Shown here in pieces: positions 42,895 to 53,443 of a stretch of 64,000 nt of DNA; position 1 is the first letter of the stretch, and the number at the start of each line of letters is the position of its first letter. This stretch comes from Bacteroides sp. GM023 (GTDB lineage: Bacteria > Bacteroidota > Bacteroidia > Bacteroidales > Bacteroidaceae): assembly GCF_014750685.1 (NCBI RefSeq), contig NZ_JAAXGE010000003.1:186001-250000 (forward strand). Direction: 5' to 3'. A model generated the notes under the pieces. The model saw only the letters and a program-made list of their open reading frames with translations, had not been told where the DNA came from and did no database searches. Made by a program: the position numbers and the translations under genes.

Positions 42895-44226
42895 TTAAAT
42901 CTTCTTTTTCTGCCAGTTTCCTTTCTTCATATACTGATAACAGAAGATGAGGATAAAAATACCGTATATATGTTCCGTAGTCCAGCAGAAGGCAATATCA
43001 ACTCGCAGATAATAGATAAAGTATGACGCGTAAGCCACATAGATAGCCAGTACACAAAGCTCCATAGCCAATGCGGTACGCGTGTTTCCCGTACCCGATA
43101 CCGACTGGAAATAAACGTTGGCAGGTACTAACACCAGATAAGCCGAACACAATACCCAAAGCGAAGGCACAGATGCCGCCCTCAAATCCGGTATATCCGT
43201 ATAGATACGCAGAATCAGATCCGGGAACAGACAGAAAAAGAGCAATATCGGCAGTACAAATACATACCCGATACGGATATGTTGCCGGATTGTTCCCCGT
43301 ACACAATCCTGTTCACCTGCGCCAATCAGGTTACTGACCAGTGAGCCGCAAGTAGCGGCGAACGCCATCGCAACCATAAACGGAATCCCCGACACATTAC
43401 GGATAATATTAGCGATTGCCAACGAACGTTCTCCCAAATGTTCCACGAACAGGAAGAACATGAACCACGTAGACAACGAAACGAAATTCTGAATCATCGT
43501 CCACACGGAAACATTGAGAATCCGTTTCAACGTATCCCCCTTGAACTTAGGCAGGATATTCAGCGCATACTTCTTGCAGTCGATCCGTTTCCATGTATAG
43601 ATGATAAAGAAAATCACCGACACCATCTCCGCCAGTGAAGAACCGATGGCAGCACCGGCAATTCCCAGCTGTGGGAAACCGAATTTACCGAAGATCAGGA
43701 TATAGTTGAATACCACATTCGAGAGTACCATCACGATGGAGTTCAACGTCAGTGTCTTGGTTTGCGTCGTACCTACGAAGAAAGCGCGGAACATCACCAT
43801 GACAAAAGAGAAGAAGAATCCATATACACGCCAATGAATATAACTCTCGGCAGCTTCATAAATATGAGGTGACGAAATAATATTCTTCAATATATGCGGT
43901 GAAAATACAATAGAAAGCGTGAATAAAATCGCGGCAACTACCAATAAGAAGTAAACACCCTGATAGAAAATCGGTCCGATTTCCTTGTAGTTTCCTTCCC
44001 CGTTGCGGCGGGCAATCAATATCTGCGCACCGATACTGAAACCGAATGCCATCATAAAAATAGCCAGATAATATACACCGGCAATAGCGGACGCGCCCAA
44101 CTCGATTTCACCGACACGTCCCAAAAAAGCCGTGTCCGTCATACCAATCATTTGCTCCATAATCAGACTGATTAGGATAGGGTAGGTGATTGTCCAGATT
44201 TGTTTATACGTATATTTAGTTTTCAT
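42895..44226 (-). CDS. MATE family efflux transporter
   Basis: A 443-residue MATE (NorM-like) pump with 12 membrane helices. The start is taken at MKTKYTYKQIWTITYPILI, one of two adjacent Met codons; an upstream extension of 12 residues is unlikely. Typical features are the first helix with PILISLIMEQMIGMTDTAFLGRVGEIELGASAIAG near 20-50 and the mid-protein repeat ISLI/VSL..., with FKGDTLKRILNVSVWTMIQNFVSLSTW near 237. The MATE subfamily acts as a drug or metabolite exporter driven by Na+ or H+. The gene follows yidC and pyrG on the same strand, after a gap of about 85 bp. Confidence 0.92.
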   Translation of the reverse strand: MKTKYTYKQIWTITYPILISLIMEQMIGMTDTAFLGRVGEIELGASAIAGVYYLAIFMMAFGFSIGAQILIARRNGEGNYKEIGPIFYQGVYFLLVVAAILFTLSIVFSPHILKNIISSPHIYEAAESYIHWRVYGFFFSFVMVMFRAFFVGTTQTKTLTLNSIVMVLSNVVFNYILIFGKFGFPQLGIAGAAIGSSLAEMVSVIFFIIYTWKRIDCKKYALNILPKFKGDTLKRILNVSVWTMIQNFVSLSTWFMFFLFVEHLGERSLAIANIIRNVSGIPFMVAMAFAATCGSLVSNLIGAGEQDCVRGTIRQHIRIGYVFVLPILLFFCLFPDLILRIYTDIPDLRAASVPSLWVLCSAYLVLVPANVYFQSVSGTGNTRTALAMELCVLAIYVAYASYFIYYLRVDIAFCWTTEHIYGIFILIFCYQYMKKGNWQKKKI

Positions 44227-44310
44227 CATGTCTTGTTTTTTTAGAGAAAGAAAGCCGGGCAACCAAAATAGGATGTCCGGCTTTCGTAGAATATAATAGG
44301 ATTTTATACC

Positions 44311-46167
44311 TTATTTCTTATTCTGTCTTTGCTGCTGCATTTGCTCCTGTTGCTTTTGCATTGCTTCCAGGCGTGCAGCAAATCCGGTCTTTTTCGCTTG
44401 TTTCGGGTCTTTCTTTTTCGCTTCAAGGATAGACAACAATTTTGTTTCGTTAGTCGTCTTACGAAGCAGAATCATAGTACCCACACTAATCAACGTCGAC
44501 ACGAAATAATAATAATTCAAACCTGACGGATAATCGTTCAAGACAAACAAGAACATAATCGGCATCAGATACATCATCCATTTCATGGCAGCCATTTGCG
44601 GTTGCGCGCCTGTATCCTGCATAGACATTGTGTACTTCGTGTTCAGTACATTGGTCACCGTCATCAGCAAGCAGAACAAGCTAAGGTGATTGCCCAGGAA
44701 CGGAATATTGAATGGGAATGTAATGAACGCATCATAAGTGGAAAGGTCATCCGCCCACAAGAAACTCTGCTGGCGCAACTCGATAGCACTCGGTACAAAC
44801 ATAAACAAAGCCATCAAAATAGGGAACTGCAATAACATCGGCAGACAGCCACCCATCGGACTTACTCCGTATTGGCTGTAAAGGCCCATCACCTCCTGCT
44901 GTTTCTTCATTGCATCTTCCTGCTTCGGATACTTCTTGTTGATTTCGTCGATTTTCGGTTTCAATACACGCATCTTGGCAGACGACATATACGTTTTCCA
45001 GGTAGCCGGATAAACCACGACTTTCACTATGATAGTCAGAATTAACAGCACAATACCCATGCTCAAGCCCCAACCTGACAACCAGTCGAATACGTTGATC
45101 GTGATAAATTGGTTGATCCAGCGAATCAACGGCCAGCCCAGATATACCAGTCTGTGAAGTTCCCATTTCTCGGTACGACCTTTATCCAGCGCTTTCAGCG
45201 TCTTGAAGTGGTTCGGACCAAAATAGAAATACATCTCAGTCGGCTCTTTGCCTGTCGGGTCGAAGAATGTGTTCATTTCAGCAGAGTAATCCTTGATATA
45301 TCCGCTTCCCTGCTGTTCCATTCTCGATTTTACAGAAACCTTTTCGAAGTCCTGTTCGGCGATGAATACAGAAGAGAAGAACTGGTTCTTGAAAGCCACC
45401 CAGTCAATGCGGTTTTCCAACTTCTTGTCATCATCTTTGGCAGCTGACAAATTATCTACACTTTCTCCCGTAACCTTATAAGTCAGTTCAGACAAACGAT
45501 TTTCATAAGTGAATCCTTTTTCCAGTTGGCGGGCACGTTGTGACCAGTCAATGTCCACATACTTGGTGCTTGCCAGTTTGTCTGCCATACCTGTAGCCTT
45601 GATTTCAAAGTTCATCAGGTAGCTGTCCGGTTTCAGTGTATAGATGAAGTCGATATAGCTTTCGCTGTTCGCAGCCAGACGCATGGTAACACTGCTATCC
45701 GTCTTGTTCACTGCTTCAAAGAAACAATCCTTTGTCTGAATAGCCCCTTCCTTGTTGTAGAAGTTGAAGTTCATCGAAGCATCATCACCGTCGAACAGCA
45801 TGACCGGAGTCTTCTTATCCTGTGCCATGTAATCCTTCAGCATAGCTGAATATACACGTCCGCCCTTCGTCGTGAAAGTGATTTCCGCTACATTATTCTG
45901 AATGCTGATTTTAGAGTCTGTTCCATGCATGGCATTGAAAAACAGGGCGGAAGAATCGGCTACTGATGCAGCTACTTCTTTATTACTGTTAGCCAGTGCA
46001 GCTTCCGTTTTCGCCTTCAGCGCTTCCTCTTGCTGCTGTACCACGGCAATAGAATCGTAGTATTTCTTTTGTGCAGCTATCTGCTCCTCGCTGGGACGGC
46101 TCAGAAAACTGAATCCTACCAATAATATACCTATTAAAACGAGACCTGTGATGGTGTTTTTATCCAT
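44311..46167 (-). CDS. yidC: Membrane protein insertase YidC
   Basis: A 618-residue insertase of the inner membrane. The first helix ([18 protein letters not shown]) is followed by a large periplasmic beta-sandwich domain (about 60-340), and then five helices near 355-560 with the conserved core region [35 protein letters not shown] (near 385-420), [23 protein letters not shown] near 440, and [14 protein letters not shown] near 550. The C-terminal tail is rich in Q and K. It inserts inner-membrane proteins alone or with Sec. The gene is 26 bp after pyrG, which is the usual order in Bacteroides. Confidence 0.97.
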   Translation of the reverse strand: MDKNTITGLVLIGILLVGFSFLSRPSEEQIAAQKKYYDSIAVVQQQEEALKAKTEAALANSNKEVAASVADSSALFFNAMHGTDSKISIQNNVAEITFTTKGGRVYSAMLKDYMAQDKKTPVMLFDGDDASMNFNFYNKEGAIQTKDCFFEAVNKTDSSVTMRLAANSESYIDFIYTLKPDSYLMNFEIKATGMADKLASTKYVDIDWSQRARQLEKGFTYENRLSELTYKVTGESVDNLSAAKDDDKKLENRIDWVAFKNQFFSSVFIAEQDFEKVSVKSRMEQQGSGYIKDYSAEMNTFFDPTGKEPTEMYFYFGPNHFKTLKALDKGRTEKWELHRLVYLGWPLIRWINQFITINVFDWLSGWGLSMGIVLLILTIIVKVVVYPATWKTYMSSAKMRVLKPKIDEINKKYPKQEDAMKKQQEVMGLYSQYGVSPMGGCLPMLLQFPILMALFMFVPSAIELRQQSFLWADDLSTYDAFITFPFNIPFLGNHLSLFCLLMTVTNVLNTKYTMSMQDTGAQPQMAAMKWMMYLMPIMFLFVLNDYPSGLNYYYFVSTLISVGTMILLRKTTNETKLLSILEAKKKDPKQAKKTGFAARLEAMQKQQEQMQQQRQNKK

Positions 46168-46193
46168 TCTTATTTTAATTACAAATTACTAAT

Positions 46194-47828
<1,635 letters not shown>

Positions 47829-47993
47829 TTACTTAGTAGTATTCTTACGAACTTAAAAAGCGCAAAATTATAAAAAAAAGAGGAAGAATGCTGTCTTTCA
47901 CCGCTACAAATTTATTAAAAAATGCAATTTTAAAAGATTCCTATGATTTCTAAACAAAATAATGTAGCTTTGCACCCTAAACCATAGACAAAT

Positions 47994-49502
47994 ATGATGA
48001 GAATTACTACTTTATGTTCAGCTTTTATCCTGTTCTTATTATCGTTATCGCTTTCTGCACAGGAACCTGTCGATAATTCTGCACTTCCGGTCGATTCAGT
48101 ACAACCTGCCCCCGAAGTGGTCAAACCTGTCAAAACTACTAAGTCTTCAACCGTTGTGGCAAAAGCCAGAGTTGTGAAAGCGGATACGCTTTCTGCGGAG
48201 CTTCAGAAATATTTGATGCTCAGACTTAATATGTCGGGTCCGACACCCAAACTGGATACCGTTTCTTATTTATATAATAAGTATATCGCCCAGTTGGACT
48301 ATCTGAATGACCTGTCCGTGCCCGTACGTTATATTCCGTCCGATCCCGACTACTTCCGCCTGTTTACCCCATTAGCATATTATTATGCTCCGATGGAACA
48401 ATATTCAAAATTGGAATGGAAGCCTGCACAACCGGATACCACTCCGCAACTGACAGCGGAACTCCTTCCTTATGATACTTTGGCATTTACCAAAACCAAA
48501 CGTGCCAACACATTGGTCAATAAGGCGCTGATGGATCTTTATCTGCAAAAACCGCAACTGGTAGTCACTACGGAAGACCGTATTATGAGCCGTGATGTTT
48601 TCCGTCGCGACGTGAAACCGAAAATTTCTCCGAAAGCTAGCGTTGTCCACTTGTTCCAACGGGAAAATATGGATGACAATGTAGGTAAGGCCGATATAAA
48701 GATTAGCCGTCCTAACTGGTGGGTAACCGGTGGTAACGGATCGCTGCAAATCAGCCAAAACCACCTTTCGGACAACTGGTACAAAGGAGGTGAGAGTAAC
48801 TTCTCCGGTCTGGCAACTTTTCAGGTGTTTGCCAACTACAACGACAATGAAAAAGTCCTGTTCGAGAATCAACTTGAAGCCAAAGTGGGTATGACTTCCA
48901 CTCCTTCGGACGAATACCATAAGTATCTGTTTAATACCGACCAATTTCGTCTATATAATAAATTAGGTCTAAGAGCCTTCAAGAACTGGTACTATACCAT
49001 TTCTTCCGAATTTAAGACCCAGTTCTTCAACGGATACAAAGCAAATAGTGAAGACCTCGTTTCGGCATTCATGTCTCCGGCGGATTTGGCAGTCAGTATT
49101 GGTATGGACTACAAACTGTCCAAGAAGAAATTCAACCTCTCCGTATTTGTGGCACCATTGACCTATAACCTGCGTTATATCGGCAGCTCTGAAGTAGACG
49201 AAACCAAATTCGGTCTGGACAAAGGAAAATGCTCCAAGAATGACTTCGGTTCCCAATTGCAATCGACATTCAACTGGACCATTATCTCTGCCGTAACATT
49301 GGAATCCCGTCTCAACTACTTAACCAACTACCATTGGGCACGTGTAGAATGGGAAAATACCTTCAACTTTGTTCTGAACCGCTATCTTTCTACCAAGCTT
49401 TATCTACATACCCGTTTTGATGACAGCTCCAAACCAACTGAAGGCGATAGCTTCTTCCAGTTGAAAGAGTTGCTTAGCTTCGGTATTAATTATAAATGGT
49501 AA
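47994..49502 (+). CDS. DUF3078 outer-membrane protein
   Basis: A 502-residue exported protein with signal peptide ([17 protein letters not shown]). An acidic/Pro-rich N-terminal region is followed by a large DUF3078 domain from about 210 ([67 protein letters not shown]). The later part shows long amphipathic strands and ends in [10 protein letters not shown], an outer-membrane barrel closure. Its role is unknown. It has a promoter-like TAGCTTTG at 47965-47972 and a terminator after it. Confidence 0.85.
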   Translation: MMRITTLCSAFILFLLSLSLSAQEPVDNSALPVDSVQPAPEVVKPVKTTKSSTVVAKARVVKADTLSAELQKYLMLRLNMSGPTPKLDTVSYLYNKYIAQLDYLNDLSVPVRYIPSDPDYFRLFTPLAYYYAPMEQYSKLEWKPAQPDTTPQLTAELLPYDTLAFTKTKRANTLVNKALMDLYLQKPQLVVTTEDRIMSRDVFRRDVKPKISPKASVVHLFQRENMDDNVGKADIKISRPNWWVTGGNGSLQISQNHLSDNWYKGGESNFSGLATFQVFANYNDNEKVLFENQLEAKVGMTSTPSDEYHKYLFNTDQFRLYNKLGLRAFKNWYYTISSEFKTQFFNGYKANSEDLVSAFMSPADLAVSIGMDYKLSKKKFNLSVFVAPLTYNLRYIGSSEVDETKFGLDKGKCSKNDFGSQLQSTFNWTIISAVTLESRLNYLTNYHWARVEWENTFNFVLNRYLSTKLYLHTRFDDSSKPTEGDSFFQLKELLSFGINYKW

Positions 49503-49530
49503 AAAAGGCAGGAATAACTTGAAAACAAAA

Positions 49531-49576
49531 TAGGAGGCTGAATAACAATTAAAGTTATTCAGCCTCCTATTTTTAT
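49531..49576 (+). terminator. Terminator before the second capsule locus
   Basis: ATAGGAGGCTGAATAAC (49531-49547) and GTTATTCAGCCTCCTAT (49555-49571) form a perfect 17-bp stem, then a T-run (TTTTTA). It isolates the core genes from the capsule locus. Confidence 0.9.
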
Positions 49577-49661
49577 CCCCCATATTTGTAAACCATTAGT
49601 CATGTTCAAAGCCGATTTAACCACATATTTAGAATTGTGAGTAAAAAGAAAGTGTTTTTTC

Positions 49662-49693
49662 TTGTTTACTATTTATTATTTTATCTATATTTG
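49662..49693 (+). promoter_or_regulatory. Promoter of the second capsule locus
   Basis: TTG at 49662-49664 and -7 TATATTTG at 49686-49693, spacing 21 bp, give a leader of about 50 nt before upxY. I saw no inverted repeats around it, so unlike many Bacteroides capsule promoters it does not look invertible. Confidence 0.7.
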
Positions 49694-49749
49694 CAACCAA
49701 ATTCATTCCGTTGCCGAATAAGTGGCGGAGAAATGAAGGGTAAAAATAC

Positions 49750-50340
49750 ATGATCATTAACAAAAATGACGATCGAAAAGTTCTGCCAACAGATGTGATT
49801 GGCAGAAGCGTAGCACGCTCAAAACGTTGGTTAGTGGCTATTGTGCGCATCTGTCACGAGAAAAAGACGAGCGAACGTCTCACTAAAATGGGGATTGAAA
49901 ACTTTCTACCAATTCAACAGGAAGTCCATCAATGGAGCGATCGCCGTAAAGTTGTTGACCGGGTATTACTTCCGATGATGATCTTCGTTCACGTTGATCT
50001 GAATGAACAAAAAGAAGTTTTGACATTATCTTCCATTAGCCGTTATATGGTACTACGTGGTGAAAGTACTCCGGCTATCATTCCTGACCAACAAATGTTG
50101 CGATTCAAATTTATGCTCGACTATTCGGATGAAACGATCAGTATGAGCACATCGCCATTGGCACCGGGAGAAAAGATAAAGGTGATCAAAGGGCCATTAG
50201 CAGGACTGGAAGGGGAGCTGGTAAATGTGAATGGAAAATCAAAGGTTGCTGTCCGCTTGACAATGTTAGGGTGTGCATGCGTAGATATACCGGCAGGATG
50301 TGTAGAGTCGGTATCAGGAAATGGGGAATTACACGATTAA
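49750..50340 (+). CDS. upxY: UpxY family capsule transcription antiterminator (NusG/RfaH-like)
   Basis: A 196-residue NusG paralogue that prevents early termination in its own capsule operon. The NGN domain lies near 20-125 (SKRWLVAIVRICHEKKTSERLTKMGIENFLPIQQ, VLLPMMIFVHVDL) and the KOW domain near 138-165 (LAPGEKIKVIKGPLAGLEGELV). In Bacteroides, UpxY proteins act on the nascent leader of their own locus, and the paired UpxZ proteins of other loci inhibit them. Here it is the first gene of the operon; the normal partner upxZ seems broken. It follows the operon promoter at about 50 bp. Confidence 0.93.
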   Translation: MIINKNDDRKVLPTDVIGRSVARSKRWLVAIVRICHEKKTSERLTKMGIENFLPIQQEVHQWSDRRKVVDRVLLPMMIFVHVDLNEQKEVLTLSSISRYMVLRGESTPAIIPDQQMLRFKFMLDYSDETISMSTSPLAPGEKIKVIKGPLAGLEGELVNVNGKSKVAVRLTMLGCACVDIPAGCVESVSGNGELHD

Positions 50341-50364
50341 TCAACCAATTTATTTTATGGGGGT

Positions 50365-50520
50365 ATGGGGATTTTACTACAAGAACGTAATGAAAGGCTG
50401 CAAAATCTAGCAGGCTGTCTATCTGACATCGGTGATAAAAAGCTAGGTATGTGCACCGATGACCTCTCTCGAGTGAATAAAAATCCATGAAAGTATTTAT
50501 GAATTGTGTCTTTTGAAAGA
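50365..50520 (+). pseudogene. Likely remnant of upxZ
   Basis: After upxY an ATG at 50365 opens a 41-codon frame (stop 50488-50490). Its protein has RLQNLAGCLSDIGDKK near the start, then MCTDDLSRVNKN, which recalls the opening of UpxZ proteins (a leucine-rich helix, then TDDxxRLN). In the next frame KVFMNCVF follows at once, resembling the continuation of UpxZ, so one frameshift and stops appear to have broken it. The rest of the 324-bp gap to 50664 shows nothing else. Homology is from memory, so moderate confidence. Confidence 0.5.
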
Positions 50521-50664
50521 TGCAGTGTAGAAGTGTATGTAATTGATAAAGATCTCTTTGTACGGTTGAAATACCGACATTGACGTCTTGATCATATCCT
50601 TTGTGCTGATAATTGTCGATCAGATAAATCAATTTCGAAATATAATTTATTCGTTTATACTACA

Positions 50665-52593
50665 ATGGAAAAAACATTGAAGGGCATAGTACAATATGTT
50701 CGTAAAAATTATTTTAGCTATTGGGCTATTTTAGGTATTGATACAGTAATATCTGTATTATGCTCATTGATAGCTTATGCTGTCATTCATTATATGGCAC
50801 ATGTTCCAATGAGCGATTGGATGCTTTGCCAATTTGTAGGCGTTTCTTTAGTGGCAAGTATTGCGGGAGCTCTATTATTTCATACCTATCGTAACACCAT
50901 CCGCTTTTCCCAGGCACGTGAGCTTTGGCGCATCATGTGTGCTGTACTATTCAAAGTCGGATGTTTATTAGTAATTTCTTTTTTGATTATATCCGAATCC
51001 CAATTACAATACAATTATATAACAGCCTATCTCCTGCTTGACGGTTTGCTGACTTTGGCTGCTTTAACCGCTTTCCGTGTATCACTCATCATCGTTTATG
51101 ACCTTCTGCTGGATTGGATGAATAAAAAGAATACCCGTATTCTTATCTATGGCATTGATGAGAAGAGTGTGGCCTTAAAACTCCGCCTCCGGGATAGTGC
51201 ACATTATAAAGTTGTAGGCTTCTACATATATGGAAAAAATAATAGTAGACGTCGCTTGACAGATCTTCCCATTTATTATTTTGAAAATGAAGAAGATTTC
51301 AATAGCGTTATAAAAAAGCATAGTATCCAGGGAATTTTGTTTTCTCGTTATGAAGATACCCGCTTAGAAGAAAATCGTCTTTTAGAATACTGCAAAAGTA
51401 GTGCTGTCAAAACTCTGATTGCTCCTACTATCAATGAGGCTGATTCTGACGGAAACTTTCATCAATGGGTGCGTCCTATTAAAATTGAAGATTTATTGGG
51501 ACGTGCTGAAATCAATATCAATCTTCGTCAGGTTGCTGAAGAATTCAGAGGTAAAGTCGTATTGGTAACTGGTGCAGCCGGTAGTATCGGTAGTGAACTT
51601 TGCCGTCAATTGGTACAGATGGGTATTCAAAAACTCATCATGTTTGATTCAGCTGAAACTCCTTTGCATAATGTCCGTCTCGAATTTGAGAAAAATTATC
51701 CTGCTATAGATTTTATTCCTGTGATTGGTGATGTGCGTGTGAAGGAACGGGTACGTATGGTATTTGATCTATATCATCCTCAGATTGTCTTTCACGCTGC
51801 CGCTTACAAGCATGTACCTTTGATGGAAGAAAATCCTTGCGAAGCTGTACTTGTCAATGTTACCGGTTCCCGTCAGGTAGCTGATATGGCAGTAGAATAT
51901 GGTGCTGAGAAGATGATCATGGTTTCTACAGATAAAGCTGTGAATCCTACCAATGTGATGGGCTGTTCCAAACGTCTGGCCGAAATCTATGTACAGAGTT
52001 TAGGCTGTGCTATTCGTGAAGGAAAAGTGAAAGGTCACACCAAATTTATTACCACCCGTTTTGGTAATGTATTGGGTAGTAATGGTTCCGTTATACCTCG
52101 CTTTAAAGAACAGATTGAGAATGGCGGTCCTGTCACTGTTACTCATCCTGATATAATCCGTTTTTTCATGACTATTCCCGAAGCTTGTCGTTTGGTGATG
52201 GAAGCTGCTACAATGGGAGAGGGGAATGAGATTTTTGTCTTTGAGATGGGGAAAGCTGTGAAGATTGTTGATTTAGCTACTCGTATGATAGAGTTGGCTG
52301 GTTATCGTCCGGATGAGGACATAAAGATTGAATTCACAGGTTTACGTCCTGGTGAGAAACTTTATGAAGAGGTGTTGAGTGATAAGGAAAATACGATTCC
52401 GACCGGGAATAAGAAAATCATGATTGCAAAAGTGCGTCGGTATGAATATACTGATATTCTTGATACTTATGAGGAGTTTGAAGAACTGTCTCGTGCTGTA
52501 AAGATTATGGATACTGTGAAGCTAATGAAGGAAGTGGTACCTGAATTTAAGTCGAAGAACTCACCTAAGTTCGAGGTACTGGATAAAGAATAA
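50665..52593 (+). CDS. WbpM/PglF-type NDP-sugar 4,6-dehydratase (polysaccharide biosynthesis, CapD-like)
   Basis: A 642-residue inner-membrane enzyme. The N-terminus has four membrane helices (about 20-150), then a linker domain, then an extended short-chain dehydrogenase domain with the NAD motif VLVTGAAGSIGSELCRQL near 295 and VSTDKAVNPTNVMGCSKRLAE near 425, where the M-x-x-x-K triad of inverting/non-inverting UDP-GlcNAc dehydratases replaces Y-x-x-x-K. It converts UDP-GlcNAc to the 4-keto-6-deoxy sugar, the usual entry to QuiNAc4N-type or related sugars. It is followed at 16 bp by wza. Confidence 0.92.
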   Translation: MEKTLKGIVQYVRKNYFSYWAILGIDTVISVLCSLIAYAVIHYMAHVPMSDWMLCQFVGVSLVASIAGALLFHTYRNTIRFSQARELWRIMCAVLFKVGCLLVISFLIISESQLQYNYITAYLLLDGLLTLAALTAFRVSLIIVYDLLLDWMNKKNTRILIYGIDEKSVALKLRLRDSAHYKVVGFYIYGKNNSRRRLTDLPIYYFENEEDFNSVIKKHSIQGILFSRYEDTRLEENRLLEYCKSSAVKTLIAPTINEADSDGNFHQWVRPIKIEDLLGRAEININLRQVAEEFRGKVVLVTGAAGSIGSELCRQLVQMGIQKLIMFDSAETPLHNVRLEFEKNYPAIDFIPVIGDVRVKERVRMVFDLYHPQIVFHAAAYKHVPLMEENPCEAVLVNVTGSRQVADMAVEYGAEKMIMVSTDKAVNPTNVMGCSKRLAEIYVQSLGCAIREGKVKGHTKFITTRFGNVLGSNGSVIPRFKEQIENGGPVTVTHPDIIRFFMTIPEACRLVMEAATMGEGNEIFVFEMGKAVKIVDLATRMIELAGYRPDEDIKIEFTGLRPGEKLYEEVLSDKENTIPTGNKKIMIAKVRRYEYTDILDTYEEFEELSRAVKIMDTVKLMKEVVPEFKSKNSPKFEVLDKE

Positions 52594-52609
52594 TAAACTT
52601 GGTAATTTT

Positions 52610-53434
52610 ATGAATAAATCATTTTACATTAATATGAGTATACAAAGAATGGGTAGAAATATGATTGCCTGCTTGGTTGCGATATTTCTGTTCGCCTCCT
52701 GTCAGTCATACAAAAAAGTTCCTTATTTGCAGGATACAGAGGTTGTAGAACGAACAGTTCAACAGGAGAAGCTGTATGATGCTAAGATTATGCCGAAAGA
52801 CTTGCTAACTATTGTGGTGTCGTGTACCAATCCAGAGTTGGCGGTTCCGTTTAATTTGACGGTGGCTAGTTCTGTTACTGGTAATGCACAAGGTGCTTCT
52901 CAATCTAACCTACAAGCCTATTTGGTCGATAATGAAGGAAAAATTAATTTTCCTGTTTTAGGTGAATTGAAAGTAAGCGGCTTAACAAAGAAACAGGCTG
53001 AACAATTAATTGTGGAAAACTTAAAACCTTATATCAAAGAGACTCCGATAGTTACTGTTCGTATGGTAAATTACAAAATCTCAGTAATCGGAGAAGTTGC
53101 CAGTCCCGGTACATTTACTATCAGTAATGAAAAAGTGAATATGTTTGAGGCCTTGGCTATGGCGGGTGACATGACTGTTTGGGGAATTCGTGATAATGTA
53201 AAATTGATTCGTGAAGGTATTGATGGCAGACAAGAGATTGTGACATTGGACCTGAATAAGGCGGATATAATTCTTTCCCCTTATTACTGGTTGCAGCAGA
53301 ACGATATTGTCTATGTAACTCCTAATAAGGCGAAAGCACGTAACTCAGATATTGGTAACAGTACAGGTCTGTGGTTCTCCGCTACTTCTATTTTAGTGTC
53401 ATTGGCAAGCTTATTAGTAACAATCTTAAGGTAA
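52610..53434 (+). CDS. wza: Polysaccharide export lipoprotein (Wza-like), second copy
   Basis: A 274-residue paralogue of the gene at 2880-3683. The lipobox is in VAIFLFASC (Cys near 31) followed by SYKKVPYLQDTE; the Poly_export block YDAKIMPKDLLTIVVSCTNPE, the beta-grasp block VRMVNYKISVIGEVASPGTFTI and the terminal helix ATSILVSLASLLVTIL are nearly the same. The N-terminus is longer (MNKSFYINMSIQRMGRN precedes); a Met at residue 9, 13 or 18 may be the true start. It sits directly before wzc, at 10 bp, as in the first locus. Confidence 0.92.
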   Translation: MNKSFYINMSIQRMGRNMIACLVAIFLFASCQSYKKVPYLQDTEVVERTVQQEKLYDAKIMPKDLLTIVVSCTNPELAVPFNLTVASSVTGNAQGASQSNLQAYLVDNEGKINFPVLGELKVSGLTKKQAEQLIVENLKPYIKETPIVTVRMVNYKISVIGEVASPGTFTISNEKVNMFEALAMAGDMTVWGIRDNVKLIREGIDGRQEIVTLDLNKADIILSPYYWLQQNDIVYVTPNKAKARNSDIGNSTGLWFSATSILVSLASLLVTILR

Positions 53435-53443
53435 TAGTGTCGT

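Noticed and set aside
49531..49571. The inverted repeat before the capsule promoter, considered as one end of an invertible promoter segment.
   Set aside because: It is followed by a T-run and sits at the end of the DUF3078 gene as a classic terminator, with no second copy on the other side of the promoter.
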